From IMG/VR virus record IMGVR_UViG_3300025098_000019, positions 46,011-110,010 of that record: a stretch of DNA of 64,000 bases. One strand, given 5' to 3'. Position 1 is the stretch's first letter. Each line of letters starts with the position of its first letter. The notes under the pieces are model-generated. The model was given only the letters and a program-made list of their open reading frames with translations. It had not been told where the DNA came from and searched no databases. Origin of the DNA: a virus. Below, in pieces: positions 24,595 to 34,400 of the stretch. Both the position numbers and the translations under genes were made by a program.

Positions 24595-24617
24595 GCCTGT
24601 TTCTAGGCACTTTTTCT
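24595..24617 (+). terminator. Weak Rho-independent terminator candidate
   Basis: GCCTG-TTTC-TAGGC (one G-U pair) followed by ACTTTTTC, 27 bases after the glycosyltransferase-like gene stop. The stem is short, so partial read-through into the core gene is likely. Confidence 0.4.
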
Positions 24618-24694
24618 TATATCAAGTAAATAATAATGACAGCCTTACCGTAGACTATTGTAGAACATGGTATATACATTTATAGGAGAATAAA

Positions 24695-25645
24695 ATGGCA
24701 GATCTAAAGAAATTTGAAGAAATGCTCGAGCGTCTTGTTAATGAAGACAAGGAAGGCGCTGAGGAGCTTTTTCACGAGATTGTAGTAGAAAAATCACGTG
24801 ATATTTATGAGTCACTATTAGAAAGTGATTTAGACATCGAAGAAGACACTGATGAAGAAGTTGAAGAAACTACTGACGAAGAAGTAGAAGAAGCAACTGA
24901 CGAAGAAGTTGACGAAGATGAAGACAAAGTTGATGAAAACTTTGATCTAGATGAATTTGAAGTTGAAGCTGACCCAATGGACATGGGCGGCGACGCAGCT
25001 GACGACATGATGGCTGACCTAGAAGGTGGCGATGATGACGAAGAAGGTGATGACGAAGACGGCGAAGATGGCGACATGGAAGACCGCGTTATGGACCTAG
25101 AAGATGCACTTGACGACCTAAAAGCAGAATTTGAAAAAATGATGGACGGTGAAGAAGGTGAAGGCGATGATGAAGAAGCTGGTGATGATGAAGAGCCAGA
25201 AGAAGCATTTGCTTTTGAAGCATCAGACGAGGAAGTTGAAGAAGCTACTGACGAAGAAGTAGAAGAAGCAGCTGACGAAGAAGTCGAAGAAAAAACTAAC
25301 AAATCCGCTGGCGAAGAAATGCGCGAGTACGTAGAAAAAGTATCAGCTAAAATGGGTGACAACGGTGCAAACTCAAAGTCATCAGTAGCGGGTGCAAATG
25401 ATATGGGTGGAACAGCAAGCAACTTGAATCAAGCTGCATCTGCAAGTGACCCAGAAGCCGGAGCAGGAAGCACAGTTAAAGGTTCATCTTTAAGTGATAC
25501 ATCTGCAAAGGATATGAATACCAAGAACGTAAATGTTCCTGGTGGTAAGGCATCGAAAGCTGCTAAAACCGAACCTGGCCACGGCGCTGAGAAAAAGGGC
25601 AAGCCAGAGACTGCTGACAACAAAAAATCAACTGTCGGCAAATAA
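24695..25645 (+). CDS. Acidic prohead core protein
   Basis: 316 residues. Residues 45-230 are extremely acidic with repeats of the kind DEEVEEATDEEVEEA, GDDDEEGDDEDGEDGD, while the last 90 residues are Ser/Ala/Lys/Gly-rich and unstructured. The position before the prohead protease matches the acidic core proteins (T4 gp67/gp68) that are broken down to small peptides during head maturation. The ribosome binding site TAGGAG is strong. There is no folded enzyme domain; a scaffold or internal-peptide precursor is the likely role. The repeats make this a site where length may vary between relatives. Confidence 0.65.
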   Translation: MADLKKFEEMLERLVNEDKEGAEELFHEIVVEKSRDIYESLLESDLDIEEDTDEEVEETTDEEVEEATDEEVDEDEDKVDENFDLDEFEVEADPMDMGGDAADDMMADLEGGDDDEEGDDEDGEDGDMEDRVMDLEDALDDLKAEFEKMMDGEEGEGDDEEAGDDEEPEEAFAFEASDEEVEEATDEEVEEAADEEVEEKTNKSAGEEMREYVEKVSAKMGDNGANSKSSVAGANDMGGTASNLNQAASASDPEAGAGSTVKGSSLSDTSAKDMNTKNVNVPGGKASKAAKTEPGHGAEKKGKPETADNKKSTVGK

Positions 25646-25661
25646 ACTAAAGGACGATTGA

Positions 25662-26285
25662 ATGAGAAACTTACGAGAGCATTTGACATTCGACCAAGCT
25701 CAGATAGTTGTTGAAAACGCAAATGAAGGCAAAGATCTTTACATGAAAGGTATTTGCATACAAGGCGGAGTACGCAACGCAAATCAGCGAGTGTATCCTG
25801 TAAATGAAATTGGCAGGGCTGTCAAAACTCTCAATGATCAGATCGAAGGAGGATATAGTGTTCTCGGCGAAGTTGATCATCCAGAAGGCCTTAACATTAA
25901 CCTAGACCGTGTGTCACATATGATTGAATCATGTTGGATGGACGGTGCAAACGGTTACGGAAAGTTGAAAATTTTACCAACTCCAATGGGACAACTAGTT
26001 AAAACAATGCTGGAAAGCGGAGTTAAACTTGGTGTCTCATCAAGAGGAAGTGGTAATGTATCAGAAGACGGTGGCAACACCGTCTCTGATTTCGAAATAA
26101 TCACTGTGGACGTAGTGGCTCAGCCTAGCGCCCCTGGTGCATATCCAACTCCCATTTATGAGCATATCATGAATGCAAGAGGCGGATACAAGGCATTTGA
26201 ATTAGCACAGGCTACAAAACACGATGACAAGGCACAGAAATATTTAAAAGAGAGCTTATTAAACATAATAAGCAGGCTCCGATAA
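25662..26285 (+). CDS. gp21: Prohead core protease gp21
   Basis: 207 residues. The S77-type protease motifs are visible: GEVDHPEG with catalytic His73, and GVSSRGSG with the nucleophile at Ser126/127, followed by FEIITVDVVAQPSAPGA, which is strongly typical of gp21. The enzyme cleaves scaffold and capsid proteins after L/I-x-E sites during maturation; T4 gp21 is 212 residues, so the length fits. It lies between the acidic core protein and the scaffold gene in canonical order. Confidence 0.94.
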   Translation: MRNLREHLTFDQAQIVVENANEGKDLYMKGICIQGGVRNANQRVYPVNEIGRAVKTLNDQIEGGYSVLGEVDHPEGLNINLDRVSHMIESCWMDGANGYGKLKILPTPMGQLVKTMLESGVKLGVSSRGSGNVSEDGGNTVSDFEIITVDVVAQPSAPGAYPTPIYEHIMNARGGYKAFELAQATKHDDKAQKYLKESLLNIISRLR

Positions 26286-26299
26286 CCGAGGAGAAAACT

Positions 26300-27394
26300 A
26301 TGTTGGACGCATTAAAAGAACTCTTCGAGAGCAGCGCACTTTCAGAAGAAGTAAAAGCAGAACTACAAGAAGCTTGGGAGACGAAAGTTACTGACAATCG
26401 TCGTCAAGTTACTGCTGAGCTTCGTGAAGAATTTGCTCAGAAATATGAACATGATAAAACTACAATGGTGGAAGCTATTGATAGCATGTTGTCTGAGAAA
26501 CTTGCTGAGGAAATTACAGAATTTTCAGAAGATCGCAAACAACTTGCAGAAGCAAAAGCAAAATATGCTATTGCAATGCGTGAGAATGCAGATTTAATGA
26601 AAGGCTTTGTAATGGATCAGCTTCAGAAAGAAATTTCTGAACTACACGAAGATAAGCAAGCGATGGCGGCTAAACACGCACAGCTTGAAGACTTTGTAGT
26701 TGAAGCTCTTGCTAAAGAAATTGCAGAGTTCCACGAAGATAAAAAAGATTTAGCAGAAACGAAAGTACGTTTAGTTCGTGAAGCTAAAGAACACTTTGCT
26801 AAAGTTAAAACTAACTTTATCGAAAGAAGTGCTAAAGCAGTATCTGAAACAGTTGATGGCGCATTACGCGGCGAAATTGGTCAACTTAAAGAAGATATTG
26901 AAGAAGCACGAAGAAACGACTTCGGTCGTAAGTTATTTGAAGCATTCGCTAGCGAATATTCAACTAGCTACCTAAACGAAAATAGCGAAACTGTGAAGCT
27001 AATGAAAGTTGTTGATACTAAAGACAAGCAACTATCAGAAGCCAAACAAGCTGCTGAGAAAGCTATCGCACTTGCAGAAGCACAAGTTGTGGAAAACAAG
27101 AAGATAACAGAATCAGCAAGACGTGAGAAAACAATTAATGGCTTAATTGCTCCTTTAAACAAGGAACAAAAAGATATTATGACAGACTTACTGGAAAGTG
27201 TACAAACTGATAGACTTAATAAGTCTTTTAACAAGTACTTACCATCAGTTATTGACGGAAATACTCCAGCAAAGCGTAAGGCAGTTTTAGCAGAGGCAAA
27301 AGAAATTACAGGCAACAGAGAAGAAACACAAATGACAACTAAAGCAGACGAATCTAACGTATTAGACTTACGCCGTCTTGCTGGATTAAACTAA
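26300..27394 (+). CDS. gp22: Prohead core scaffold protein gp22
   Basis: 364 residues, nearly all helical and Lys/Glu-rich, with repeated coiled-coil segments of the form EKLAEEITEFSEDRKQLAEA, EISELHEDKQAMAA, EIAEFHEDKKDLAE (a repeat of roughly 35-45 residues at about 65-150). The C-terminus has LNKEQKDIMTDLLESV and ends DLRRLAGLN, both typical of gp22 in marine T4-like phages. It forms the internal scaffold and is removed by gp21. GAGGAG precedes the start, and the major capsid gene follows after 11 bases. Confidence 0.9.
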   Translation: MLDALKELFESSALSEEVKAELQEAWETKVTDNRRQVTAELREEFAQKYEHDKTTMVEAIDSMLSEKLAEEITEFSEDRKQLAEAKAKYAIAMRENADLMKGFVMDQLQKEISELHEDKQAMAAKHAQLEDFVVEALAKEIAEFHEDKKDLAETKVRLVREAKEHFAKVKTNFIERSAKAVSETVDGALRGEIGQLKEDIEEARRNDFGRKLFEAFASEYSTSYLNENSETVKLMKVVDTKDKQLSEAKQAAEKAIALAEAQVVENKKITESARREKTINGLIAPLNKEQKDIMTDLLESVQTDRLNKSFNKYLPSVIDGNTPAKRKAVLAEAKEITGNREETQMTTKADESNVLDLRRLAGLN

Positions 27395-27405
27395 GGAGAT
27401 AAAAG

Positions 27406-28575
27406 ATGTCAGAACTATTAGAAAGCCGTTGGTCAGACACAAAAACAGCTCTTCTTGAAGGCCTAGAGGGTAACAAGAAGTCTGTAATGGCTGCCACGCT
27501 AGAAAACACACGCAAGTACTTGTCAGAGAGTGCTACAGCAGGTGCAACATCAGCAGGTAACGTAGCTACACTTAACCGTGTAATTTTACCTGTAATTAGA
27601 CGTGTTATGCCAACTGTTATTGCAAACGAGCTCGTTGGTGTACAACCAATGACAGGACCAGTTGGTCAAATTCACACACTACGTGTACGTTACGCTGATG
27701 CGTTTAACGGCGCTGCAGGTGGGTCTACAACAGCTGGCGAAGAAGCATTAAGCCCATTCAAGATTGCTGAAGGTTACTCAGGTAACACAAATGGTAAAGC
27801 AAGTGCAACATCTTCATTAGAAGGTGAAGCAGGCAACCAAATGTCAATTCAGATCTTGAAGCAAACTGTTGAAGCGAAGACACGTAAATTGTCAGCTCGC
27901 TGGACATTTGAAGCAGCTCAAGATTCACAAGCAATGCACGGCATTGATGTTGAAGCTGAAATTATGGCTGCTCTTGCACAAGAAATCACAGCTGAAATTG
28001 ACCAAGAAGTATTAGGTTCTTTGGCTTCATTAGCAGGTACTGCTTCTGAAGATTTCGACCAAGCTGCGGTATCAGGTACTGCTACTTTTGTTGGTGACGA
28101 ACATGCTGCATTAGCTGTTTTGATCAACAGAGTATCAAACCAAATCGCTCAACGCACACGTAGAGGCGCTGGTAACTGGGCAGTTGTGTCACCATACGCA
28201 TTAACTGTACTACAGTCAGCAACTACTTCAGCGTTTGCACGTACAACAGAAGGCGCTTTTGAAGCACCGACTAACACCAAAATGGTTGGTACATTAAACA
28301 ATGCAATGAAAGTATATGTTAACACATACGCTTCAGATGACAGTGATGTATTAATTGGTTACAAAGGTTCAAGCGAATCAGATGCAGCGGCATTCTATTG
28401 CCCATACATCCCGCTAATGAGCTCAGGTGTTGTACTAGATCCATCAACATTCGAACCAACAGTATCATTTATGACACGTTATGGTTATGTTGAGCTAAAC
28501 AACACTGCGTCATCTTTGGGTAACGCAGCTGACTACTTAGGTAAAGTAGCTATCAACAACGTTAGCTTCAAGTAA
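27406..28575 (+). CDS. gp23: Major capsid protein gp23
   Basis: 389 residues. The N-terminus is a helical leader; KYLSE followed by SATAGATSAGN gives an L-S-E site at 39-41 where the prohead protease would cut. Conserved blocks follow: FPVI-type region RVILPVIRRVMPTVIANELVGVQPMTGPVGQIH (quoted in parts here: LPVIRRVMPT, IANELVGVQPM, GPVGQI), AKTRKLSARWTFEAAQD, and the C-terminal YVELNNTASSLGNAADYLG. This is unmistakably gp23. Shorter than T4 (521) as in marine relatives. Codon use looks more GC-balanced than in the neighbours, as expected for the most expressed gene. A strong terminator follows. Confidence 0.97.
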   Translation: MSELLESRWSDTKTALLEGLEGNKKSVMAATLENTRKYLSESATAGATSAGNVATLNRVILPVIRRVMPTVIANELVGVQPMTGPVGQIHTLRVRYADAFNGAAGGSTTAGEEALSPFKIAEGYSGNTNGKASATSSLEGEAGNQMSIQILKQTVEAKTRKLSARWTFEAAQDSQAMHGIDVEAEIMAALAQEITAEIDQEVLGSLASLAGTASEDFDQAAVSGTATFVGDEHAALAVLINRVSNQIAQRTRRGAGNWAVVSPYALTVLQSATTSAFARTTEGAFEAPTNTKMVGTLNNAMKVYVNTYASDDSDVLIGYKGSSESDAAAFYCPYIPLMSSGVVLDPSTFEPTVSFMTRYGYVELNNTASSLGNAADYLGKVAINNVSFK

Positions 28576-28598
28576 TTACTTAATAGTAATAGCATTAA

Positions 28599-28626
28599 AA
28601 TAGGACCTTCGGGTCCTATTTTTTTG
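28599..28626 (+). terminator. Strong Rho-independent terminator after the major capsid gene
   Basis: AATAGGACC-TTCG-GGTCCTATT, a nine-pair stem with a UUCG-type tetraloop, followed by a T run. It ends the head operon. Confidence 0.92.
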
Positions 28627-28634
28627 ACTAAATA
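28627..28634 (+). promoter_or_regulatory. Late promoter-like ACTAAATA before the 20-residue gene
   Basis: ACTAAATA directly after the T run of the capsid terminator, 85 bases before the small gene at 28719. It is the CTAAATA variant; use is inferred from placement. Confidence 0.4.
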
Positions 28635-28718
28635 AAATTAGTTTAGTCCGCTCGAGAGACTCGCATAGGTTCATGCGTTAAAAGAATCGTATACTATCTG
28701 TTACATAGGAGAAATACG

Positions 28719-28781
28719 ATGACTAAAGAACTAACCTTTATATATCGCGGTGTTAAGTACACTAAAACCGTAAGAGTATAA
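28719..28781 (+). CDS. 20-residue peptide gene with YRGVKY motif
   Basis: ATG at 28719 follows AGGAG with seven bases spacing; the frame ends at TAA 28779-28781. The product starts MTKELTFIYRGVKY. The L-x-x-x-YRGVxY pattern resembles the short DUF4278-type peptides of cyanobacteria and their phages. It is isolated between two strong terminators, with its own upstream late-type motif, which supports a real short transcription unit. Function is unknown. At this length chance cannot be excluded, but the ribosome binding site, motif and terminator context argue for it. Confidence 0.6.
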   Translation: MTKELTFIYRGVKYTKTVRV

Positions 28782-28788
28782 TTCACGT

Positions 28789-28808
28789 AGGACAAGGATG
28801 TCCTTTTT
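28789..28808 (+). terminator. Rho-independent terminator after the 20-residue gene
   Basis: AGGACA-AGGA-TGTCCT followed by TTTTACTTTTTT. Placed eight bases after the small gene stop. Confidence 0.8.
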
Positions 28809-28823
28809 ACTTTTTTCTTTTTT

Positions 28824-28831
28824 GATAAATA
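28824..28831 (+). promoter_or_regulatory. Late promoter GATAAATA
   Basis: GATAAATA followed by CTTGTGTTA, the same downstream bases as at the 31445 promoter. It starts a transcript with a leader of nearly 90 bases before the gene at 28925. Confidence 0.65.
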
Positions 28832-28846
28832 CTTGTGTTATAGAGT

Positions 28847-28880
28847 TCCTCATATGAGGACTTATGCGGATTCCACCGCG
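28847..28880 (+). promoter_or_regulatory. Leader hairpins before the 28925 gene
   Basis: A 14-base perfect palindrome TCCTCATATGAGGA (28847-28860) is followed by GCGG-ATTCCA-CCGC (28866-28879). Both lie in the predicted 5' leader and may stabilise the message or control its translation; role inferred. Confidence 0.4.
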
Positions 28881-28924
28881 TAGACCCTAGAACGGCAAAT
28901 GATTTAAACAAAGGAGATATAATC

Positions 28925-29329
28925 ATGGGAAGACCAATTAATAAAAGATTTTTCGGAGAGCCAACAGCAGATGGCAACGAAATCAAAGTACGTTATCGTG
29001 CTACAGGACAAGCAGAAGCAAACGGTTGGATTGTAAAGCAATTAGGATCTAAAAAGTTCCGTTGCTACGATGGTACTAACACAATGGATTGTTACTTAGT
29101 TGACAAATCACAAGGCACTTTAGCAGTAGGCGATATGACTATTACAGTTAAAGACGATGGCGGAACAGCTCGTCAAGTTACTAAAATTTCAGGTCGTATG
29201 GTAACACTTGACTCAGGTGACAAAATTGCTTGGAACTTCAGTGATGCTGCCGATGACAATGCAGTTGAAATGGAAGAAGCTGGCACAGATGATGCATTCA
29301 CTGGCGCAGATGATTTCGAAGCTGACTAA
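28925..29329 (+). CDS. Probable small virion protein (possible capsid decoration protein)
   Basis: 134 residues. It starts MGRPINKRFFG, is beta-rich through the middle (VRYRATGQAEANGWIVKQLG, KFRCYDG, DMTITVKDD) and ends in an acidic tail (EMEEAGTDDAFTGADD). I recognise the general pattern of structural proteins encoded just after the major capsid gene in marine T4-like phages but not a named family. The strong AAGGAGA site, own late promoter, structured leader and flanking terminators indicate abundant late expression, which would fit a decoration protein. That role is inference. Confidence 0.65.
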   Translation: MGRPINKRFFGEPTADGNEIKVRYRATGQAEANGWIVKQLGSKKFRCYDGTNTMDCYLVDKSQGTLAVGDMTITVKDDGGTARQVTKISGRMVTLDSGDKIAWNFSDAADDNAVEMEEAGTDDAFTGADDFEAD

Positions 29330-29338
29330 GACTAGAAT

Positions 29339-29367
29339 AGTAGGGGAGAAATCCCCTACTTACTTTT
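29339..29367 (+). terminator. Rho-independent terminator candidate
   Basis: AGTAGGGG-AGAAAT-CCCCTACT (eight pairs) followed by TACTTTT, nine bases after the preceding stop. The T run is interrupted, so termination may be partial, and the next gene at 29380 has no separate clear promoter. Confidence 0.65.
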
Positions 29368-29379
29368 AAGGAATAATAC

Positions 29380-30489
29380 ATGTCAAAAATAGTAAGAGTA
29401 TCAGACGGTAACTATAAAATTGCAGTAGCAGAGGATCACAGAATTACCTTTGATGTCGGATCAGGCGGCAGAGGTGACGGAAACGGTACTGTGTATATTA
29501 CTGGTGACTTAATGGTTGAAGGTACAAACACTTCATTAGAAACTGTTAATACTGTAATTGAAGACAACATTATTACTTTAAACAGAGGCGAAAGTGGATC
29601 TGGCGTTACTAGAGATAGCGGTACATCGGGCTTACAAATTGATAGAGGTTTAAAAGTTGATGCTTATTGGGTATTCGACGAAGCAATTACATGGTATGAT
29701 CCAACAGGAATTACATATCAAGGAACATTTAAAGCAACTGACAATGATGACAGAATATTAGGACTACAAACACCTAATATTACTACAGACGGTACAGATT
29801 TAAATTTATTAGGCCCTTATTCAACAAGCGGCGGCATAGAAGCTAATCCAGGGTTAATTAAAATTGCTGGTGAAGACGGTGCACCTTATCTAGCTAAGAT
29901 GAACCTTACTAAAGATCCAGGCGATCCGTTGTCAGAAGTTGATGGAAACATTATTCCAAACGTATCTTATGTTAATGATTATGTTTTAACATTCTTTAAC
30001 AATACAGTGCCTAACAGAATTGAATCTGGTATTATTCCAGATGCAATTACTAGCGTAAGAGCTTTTGATAATTCAGAAGATGGCGGAACTAGTAAAGTAG
30101 TGTTAAGTGTTGACGGAAATGCAGTACAAGAAAACTTTGATAATTATGTAGAAATGTATGGATTAATTATCCAAGACACTGACTTAGGTACAGAAATAAA
30201 AACATCAAGTACGTCAGCACAAGATCTAATACTTGGAGCAATGGGTACAGGTAGTGTTGTTGTAGAAGATAATCTACGTATTAGTAGAATCGGACATGAA
30301 GGTGATGACAGATTAGAACCAGCAGCACCAGTTGGTGACGAAGGAACAGTAATATATACAGATCACAGCGGCGCTGGTGCATCAGGAATATATTTTGTTA
30401 ATTCTAAAACTGTAACCACAGGTGGCGACGAACAGAGAGACGAATTGATAAGTAGAAATAGAGCACTAGTTTATAGTATGCTCTTTTAA
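29380..30489 (+). CDS. Virion surface / fibre-type structural protein
   Basis: 369 residues, beta-rich. The N-terminal half has GDLMVEGTNTSLETVNTVIEDN followed by IITLNRGESGSGVT, a pattern common in fibre proteins of T4-like marine phages, and the DLILGAMGTGSVVVEDNLRISRIG stretch (about 283-306) is the same D-L-x-L-x-A-x-GTG-x-V motif repeated in the giant fibres at 31475 and 38325. The C-terminus is a short helix ending RALVYSMLF. It opens the fibre gene series. Exact role, such as adaptor or fibre, cannot be told. Confidence 0.65.
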   Translation: MSKIVRVSDGNYKIAVAEDHRITFDVGSGGRGDGNGTVYITGDLMVEGTNTSLETVNTVIEDNIITLNRGESGSGVTRDSGTSGLQIDRGLKVDAYWVFDEAITWYDPTGITYQGTFKATDNDDRILGLQTPNITTDGTDLNLLGPYSTSGGIEANPGLIKIAGEDGAPYLAKMNLTKDPGDPLSEVDGNIIPNVSYVNDYVLTFFNNTVPNRIESGIIPDAITSVRAFDNSEDGGTSKVVLSVDGNAVQENFDNYVEMYGLIIQDTDLGTEIKTSSTSAQDLILGAMGTGSVVVEDNLRISRIGHEGDDRLEPAAPVGDEGTVIYTDHSGAGASGIYFVNSKTVTTGGDEQRDELISRNRALVYSMLF

Positions 30490-30499
30490 GGAAAGATAA

Positions 30500-30889
30500 A
30501 TGGCAATAGTAAATGAAGCAATAATAAGTAACGGCACCGGCGGCGCAACAGACTATAGATACACTATGTTAACTGTACCAGCAGGTGAAGAATGGGCCAT
30601 AACAAATATTATGGTTTGTAATACATATGATCCAGCAGGTGGCGATGCAGCAACAGCAGATTGCGCATTTGACTTACATTTTGTACCAAGTGACGGATCG
30701 TACAGTGATACTATTACATCTGTAGTTAGAAGATTAAATTTACCTGCAGGCGAAACTTTTACGTTTGATACAGAAAAAGTTGTGCTAGAAGGCGGCGACA
30801 GTGTAGTTGTTAATGGCAGTGCAGATACAACTTCTCCAACAGCAGTTGGTAGATTAGCATGTACAGTAAGTTATATTAAGGTATTGTAA
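30500..30889 (+). CDS. Small beta-sandwich-type structural protein, unknown
   Basis: 129 residues, almost wholly beta with alternating hydrophobics (TMLTVPAGEEWAITNIMVCN, FTFDTEKVVLEGGDSVVV). It looks like a fibre accessory or decoration protein and has general similarity to the protein at 45859 (both describe a compact strand-rich domain with a PAG/PPGG turn). The GGAAAG site is weak to moderate. Its last base overlaps the next gene start (TAATG), so it is coupled to it. Confidence 0.6.
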   Translation: MAIVNEAIISNGTGGATDYRYTMLTVPAGEEWAITNIMVCNTYDPAGGDAATADCAFDLHFVPSDGSYSDTITSVVRRLNLPAGETFTFDTEKVVLEGGDSVVVNGSADTTSPTAVGRLACTVSYIKVL

Positions 30890-31440
30890 TGAGGTTATTA
30901 AAAGCGCAAAATACAAATCTACGTAACATTTACGGTAAGGGTGTTAAGTATGATATTAATAACAGAGTAATTGTAGATAGCGAAAATGTTATGCTAGTTC
31001 CAAAAGGTACTACAGCAGAACGTCCTGCAGATGCAACTACTGGCGACTTGCGCTACAATACAAGCAACAACGAATTTGAAGCATATCAAGGCAGCAGTGC
31101 AACTTGGAAAAGAATTGCATTTAAAGAACCATCAACAGTGGTCCAGCAACAATTTGGACCAGCTGACGGAGTAGAAACTGTGTTTGGTCCGTTGAACTCG
31201 TCATGGGATAATGACGGTGGCGACTATGAAGATTACACATTGCCAGTGGATGGAAACAATGTTATTGTACTAGTAGAAAATGTTATTCAAATACATGGCG
31301 CAGGAAATAATTATACAATCGTAACAAATCCAGGTGGATTTGCAGCAGGTACTTATCTACAATTTACTTCACCACCCCCATCAGCGGGCACAGGTGGCGC
31401 TGACGTTTATATAACAGTGCTACATAACTTCGATAAGTAA
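30889..31440 (+). CDS. Fibre-module structural protein
   Basis: 183 residues. Residues 35-78 contain PKGTTAERPADATTGDLRYN followed by NEFEAYQGSSATWKRI, the same T-x-x-x-RP-x-x-x-x-G-x-x-R-x-N-T-x-x-x-x-x-E-x-Y-x-G-x-x-W unit that ends the giant fibres at 38325 and 31475. The second half (EDYTLPVDGNNVIVLVENVIQIHGAGN) resembles a virion beta domain binding neighbouring fibre parts. A tail-fibre connector role is inferred. A stop is followed after four bases by the next late promoter. Confidence 0.6.
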   Translation: MRLLKAQNTNLRNIYGKGVKYDINNRVIVDSENVMLVPKGTTAERPADATTGDLRYNTSNNEFEAYQGSSATWKRIAFKEPSTVVQQQFGPADGVETVFGPLNSSWDNDGGDYEDYTLPVDGNNVIVLVENVIQIHGAGNNYTIVTNPGGFAAGTYLQFTSPPPSAGTGGADVYITVLHNFDK

Positions 31441-31444
31441 ATTC

Positions 31445-31452
31445 AATAAATA
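31445..31452 (+). promoter_or_regulatory. Late promoter AATAAATA
   Basis: AATAAATA followed by CTTGTGTTA, identical downstream to the 28824 promoter. It lies 23 bases before the GTG start of the first giant fibre. Confidence 0.65.
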
Positions 31453-31474
31453 CTTGTGTTAAGGAGACATCTGA

Positions 31475-34400
31475 GTGGCACAAGTAGGTAGAATATCCGG
31501 AGGTTTATTAGATAGCAACCTTCTAAGAGAAGGCGCAACAACCGGAGCAAATCAAAATCTTACATTTAGAAATGTATCATCAGCAAGTGGTGGTGCAGCA
31601 ATACTTCACCTTGACGTTATTAATGATAAATTAGGATTTAATAATGATGCTCCTAGTACTGTTTTACATGTAACAGGCACAACAAAAATATCTAATTCAT
31701 TAACTGTCGATACCAATATCGACATTGCAAATCTAAATATTCAAAATAACACTATAGTACCGCTAGGCGGAACAAATAATATTATACTTAATTCTGCTGG
31801 TGTTATTACATCAACGAATGTGCAAACTGAAGAATTATTTATTGATAATAATTTTATACAGACATCAAATACTAGTGCAAACTTAGAACTAAGACCGAAC
31901 GGCAATGGTAGCGTTGAGGTAATTTCTAATGTAAATGTTAGAGGAAATTTACACTCTGAAGGAAATATTACCGCTGAAGGTAATATTGTATTTGGTGATT
32001 CGAACACCGACACAGTTATACTTAAAGCAGAAGTAAGTAGTAATATTGTTCCTGATCAACACGATACATATGCTCTTGGTAGTACATCAAAACGCTGGAT
32101 AGAATTTGAAGGGATATTATTAAACGGGCAAGAAACTACAGCAGACGTTGCACTTATCGGTGGACTAGAAATAAACTCTCGACAAGGCAAAATATGGTTT
32201 GTTGCTAAAAATGGTAGTAATTATAATGTAGGAGATCATCCGCAAGGCCCATTTGAAACTATTGATTATGCTGTAACACAAGCAACTGCCGGAGATACAA
32301 TTTATGTATATCCAGGAGAATATGAAGAAAGTTGCCCAATTGAAATTCCACAAGGCGTAACTTTACGAGGACACGATCAAAGAAATACTATTGTATATCC
32401 AGCAAGCAGTCAAAGCACTACTGATATATTTTTACTCAACGGTGAAACTGGAGTAAGTGATTTAACTATTAAAGATTACTTTTATGACAATGCAAACGAT
32501 ATAGGATATGCATTTAGATTTGCAGCAGGCGGCAAAGTAACTAGCCGATCACCGTATATACAAAACGTTACGGTTTCAACTAAAGGTAGCACAGTATCCG
32601 CAGCAGATCCTTTAGGATTTATTGCAGGTGATGCTGGGCGTGGCATCCTAGCTGATGGCGCAGTATTAGCAGCAGATACAAGAGAAGCAAGTTTATTATT
32701 TCATGCAATTACATTAATTGTTCCTAATGCAGATGCATTAGTAATGACTAATGGTGTAAGGATAGAATGGTTAAACTCCTTTACTTATTTTGCTAATAGA
32801 GGATTTTACGCAACAAATGGTGCAGGCCGAGTTGATGATAATTTACAAACACACTACGGTGCCGAAGTAAGGTCAATCGGAAGCGCAAACATTTACGGCA
32901 ACTACGGTGCCGAAGTAGATGGCTCAGATACATTAATCTATCTAATTATGCACAACTTTGGTTACATAGGGACAGGTGCTGATAGTTCAAATGACGAAAC
33001 ACTAACAATACAAGCAAATGAAGTTGTAGAAGCAAATAGTGGTAGAATACAATATCAATCACAATCACATAATGGTGATTTTAGAATAGGCGATAACTTC
33101 TTAATTGACTTTCAAAAAGGCAGCCAATCTTTTAATATTAATGATCTTCCTGTAGTTGGTGTTGATACTATTAGTGTTACCACTGGCTCGGACATTACTT
33201 TCTTAGATTTACAATATGTACAAACTGGAAATGTTAGATTAATTGACAATAGTTTAGCAAGCATCAGCGGCGACATGAATATCGCTAGTGCATCAACTTT
33301 AATAAATCTTAACGGTGATGTTACTATTGAAGAAGATCTAGATGTTAGTGGAAACTTAACTATAGCAGGAGCATTAATTGCATTTGGTAATAATCAATCA
33401 ATTGATACAATTAGATTTGAATCAGGTATTGACAGTAATTTATATCCTAAAACAACAGACATTTATGACATTGGCAGCAACACACTACAATGGGACGATG
33501 TTTGGTTAACCCAAGTACTAAATGATGATATTAATATTACTAATAACTTTATTGAGACAACACAAACTAGTAGTGATTTAGAACTTAGAGCAGACCAAAC
33601 TGGAACAATAGTTATTAGTGATAATGCTATATTTGAAAATAATTTAACAGCGTCAAGTTTAACTACATTTAATGGCACGTTAGACGTTTCAAACTTAATT
33701 CTTAACAACGGCTTGTCCGGGTTAGGAAATTTAAATGAAAATCAAAAACTAATAATAACTGGCAATCTTACAACCGGCGCAGCAGCGCAATTTGAAGAAA
33801 TATTAATCGACGGCAACTTTATTACAACTACGTCTACAAGTGAAGATTTAGAACTTCGTGCAAATAGCACTGGAAAGATATTAGTACCTGATAATGATTT
33901 TATAGTTGTAAATGATATTATAGTAACTGAAAACGTACAAGCTGGGGAAATAGAAGCTACAGGATATATCCAGTTTGACGGAGAATATACAACAGGTCAA
34001 TTAAAAATATTTGATGATACTATTACTACAACATCAGGTAATTTAGATCTTGGCGCAACTGGTGATGTTGTAGTTGATTCAAACGGAGTACAAATTGATA
34101 ATAATTTAACAGTTATTGGATTAACTACTGTAAACAATACTGTTGATGTTACCGGCACACTAACGCATATTGGCACTAATAACCAAATCGGTAATAAAAC
34201 TATTACAGGAAATCTTTATGTAAGCAATAAAAATACATTTGACCGTAGATTTGAAATTGAAGATATAGTAATTGACGGAAATGTTATTACTACATCTGCA
34301 ACTAGTTCAGATTTAGAATTACGTGCAAACAGCGCAGGAGTTATACGATTTAATAACACATTAGAAGCACTAGGAACTGGTGTTAATGTACAAGATGTTA

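Noticed and set aside
24805-25422. Minus-strand poly-serine frame opposite the acidic core protein
   Set aside because: It is the complement of Glu/Asp codon runs and not a separate gene.
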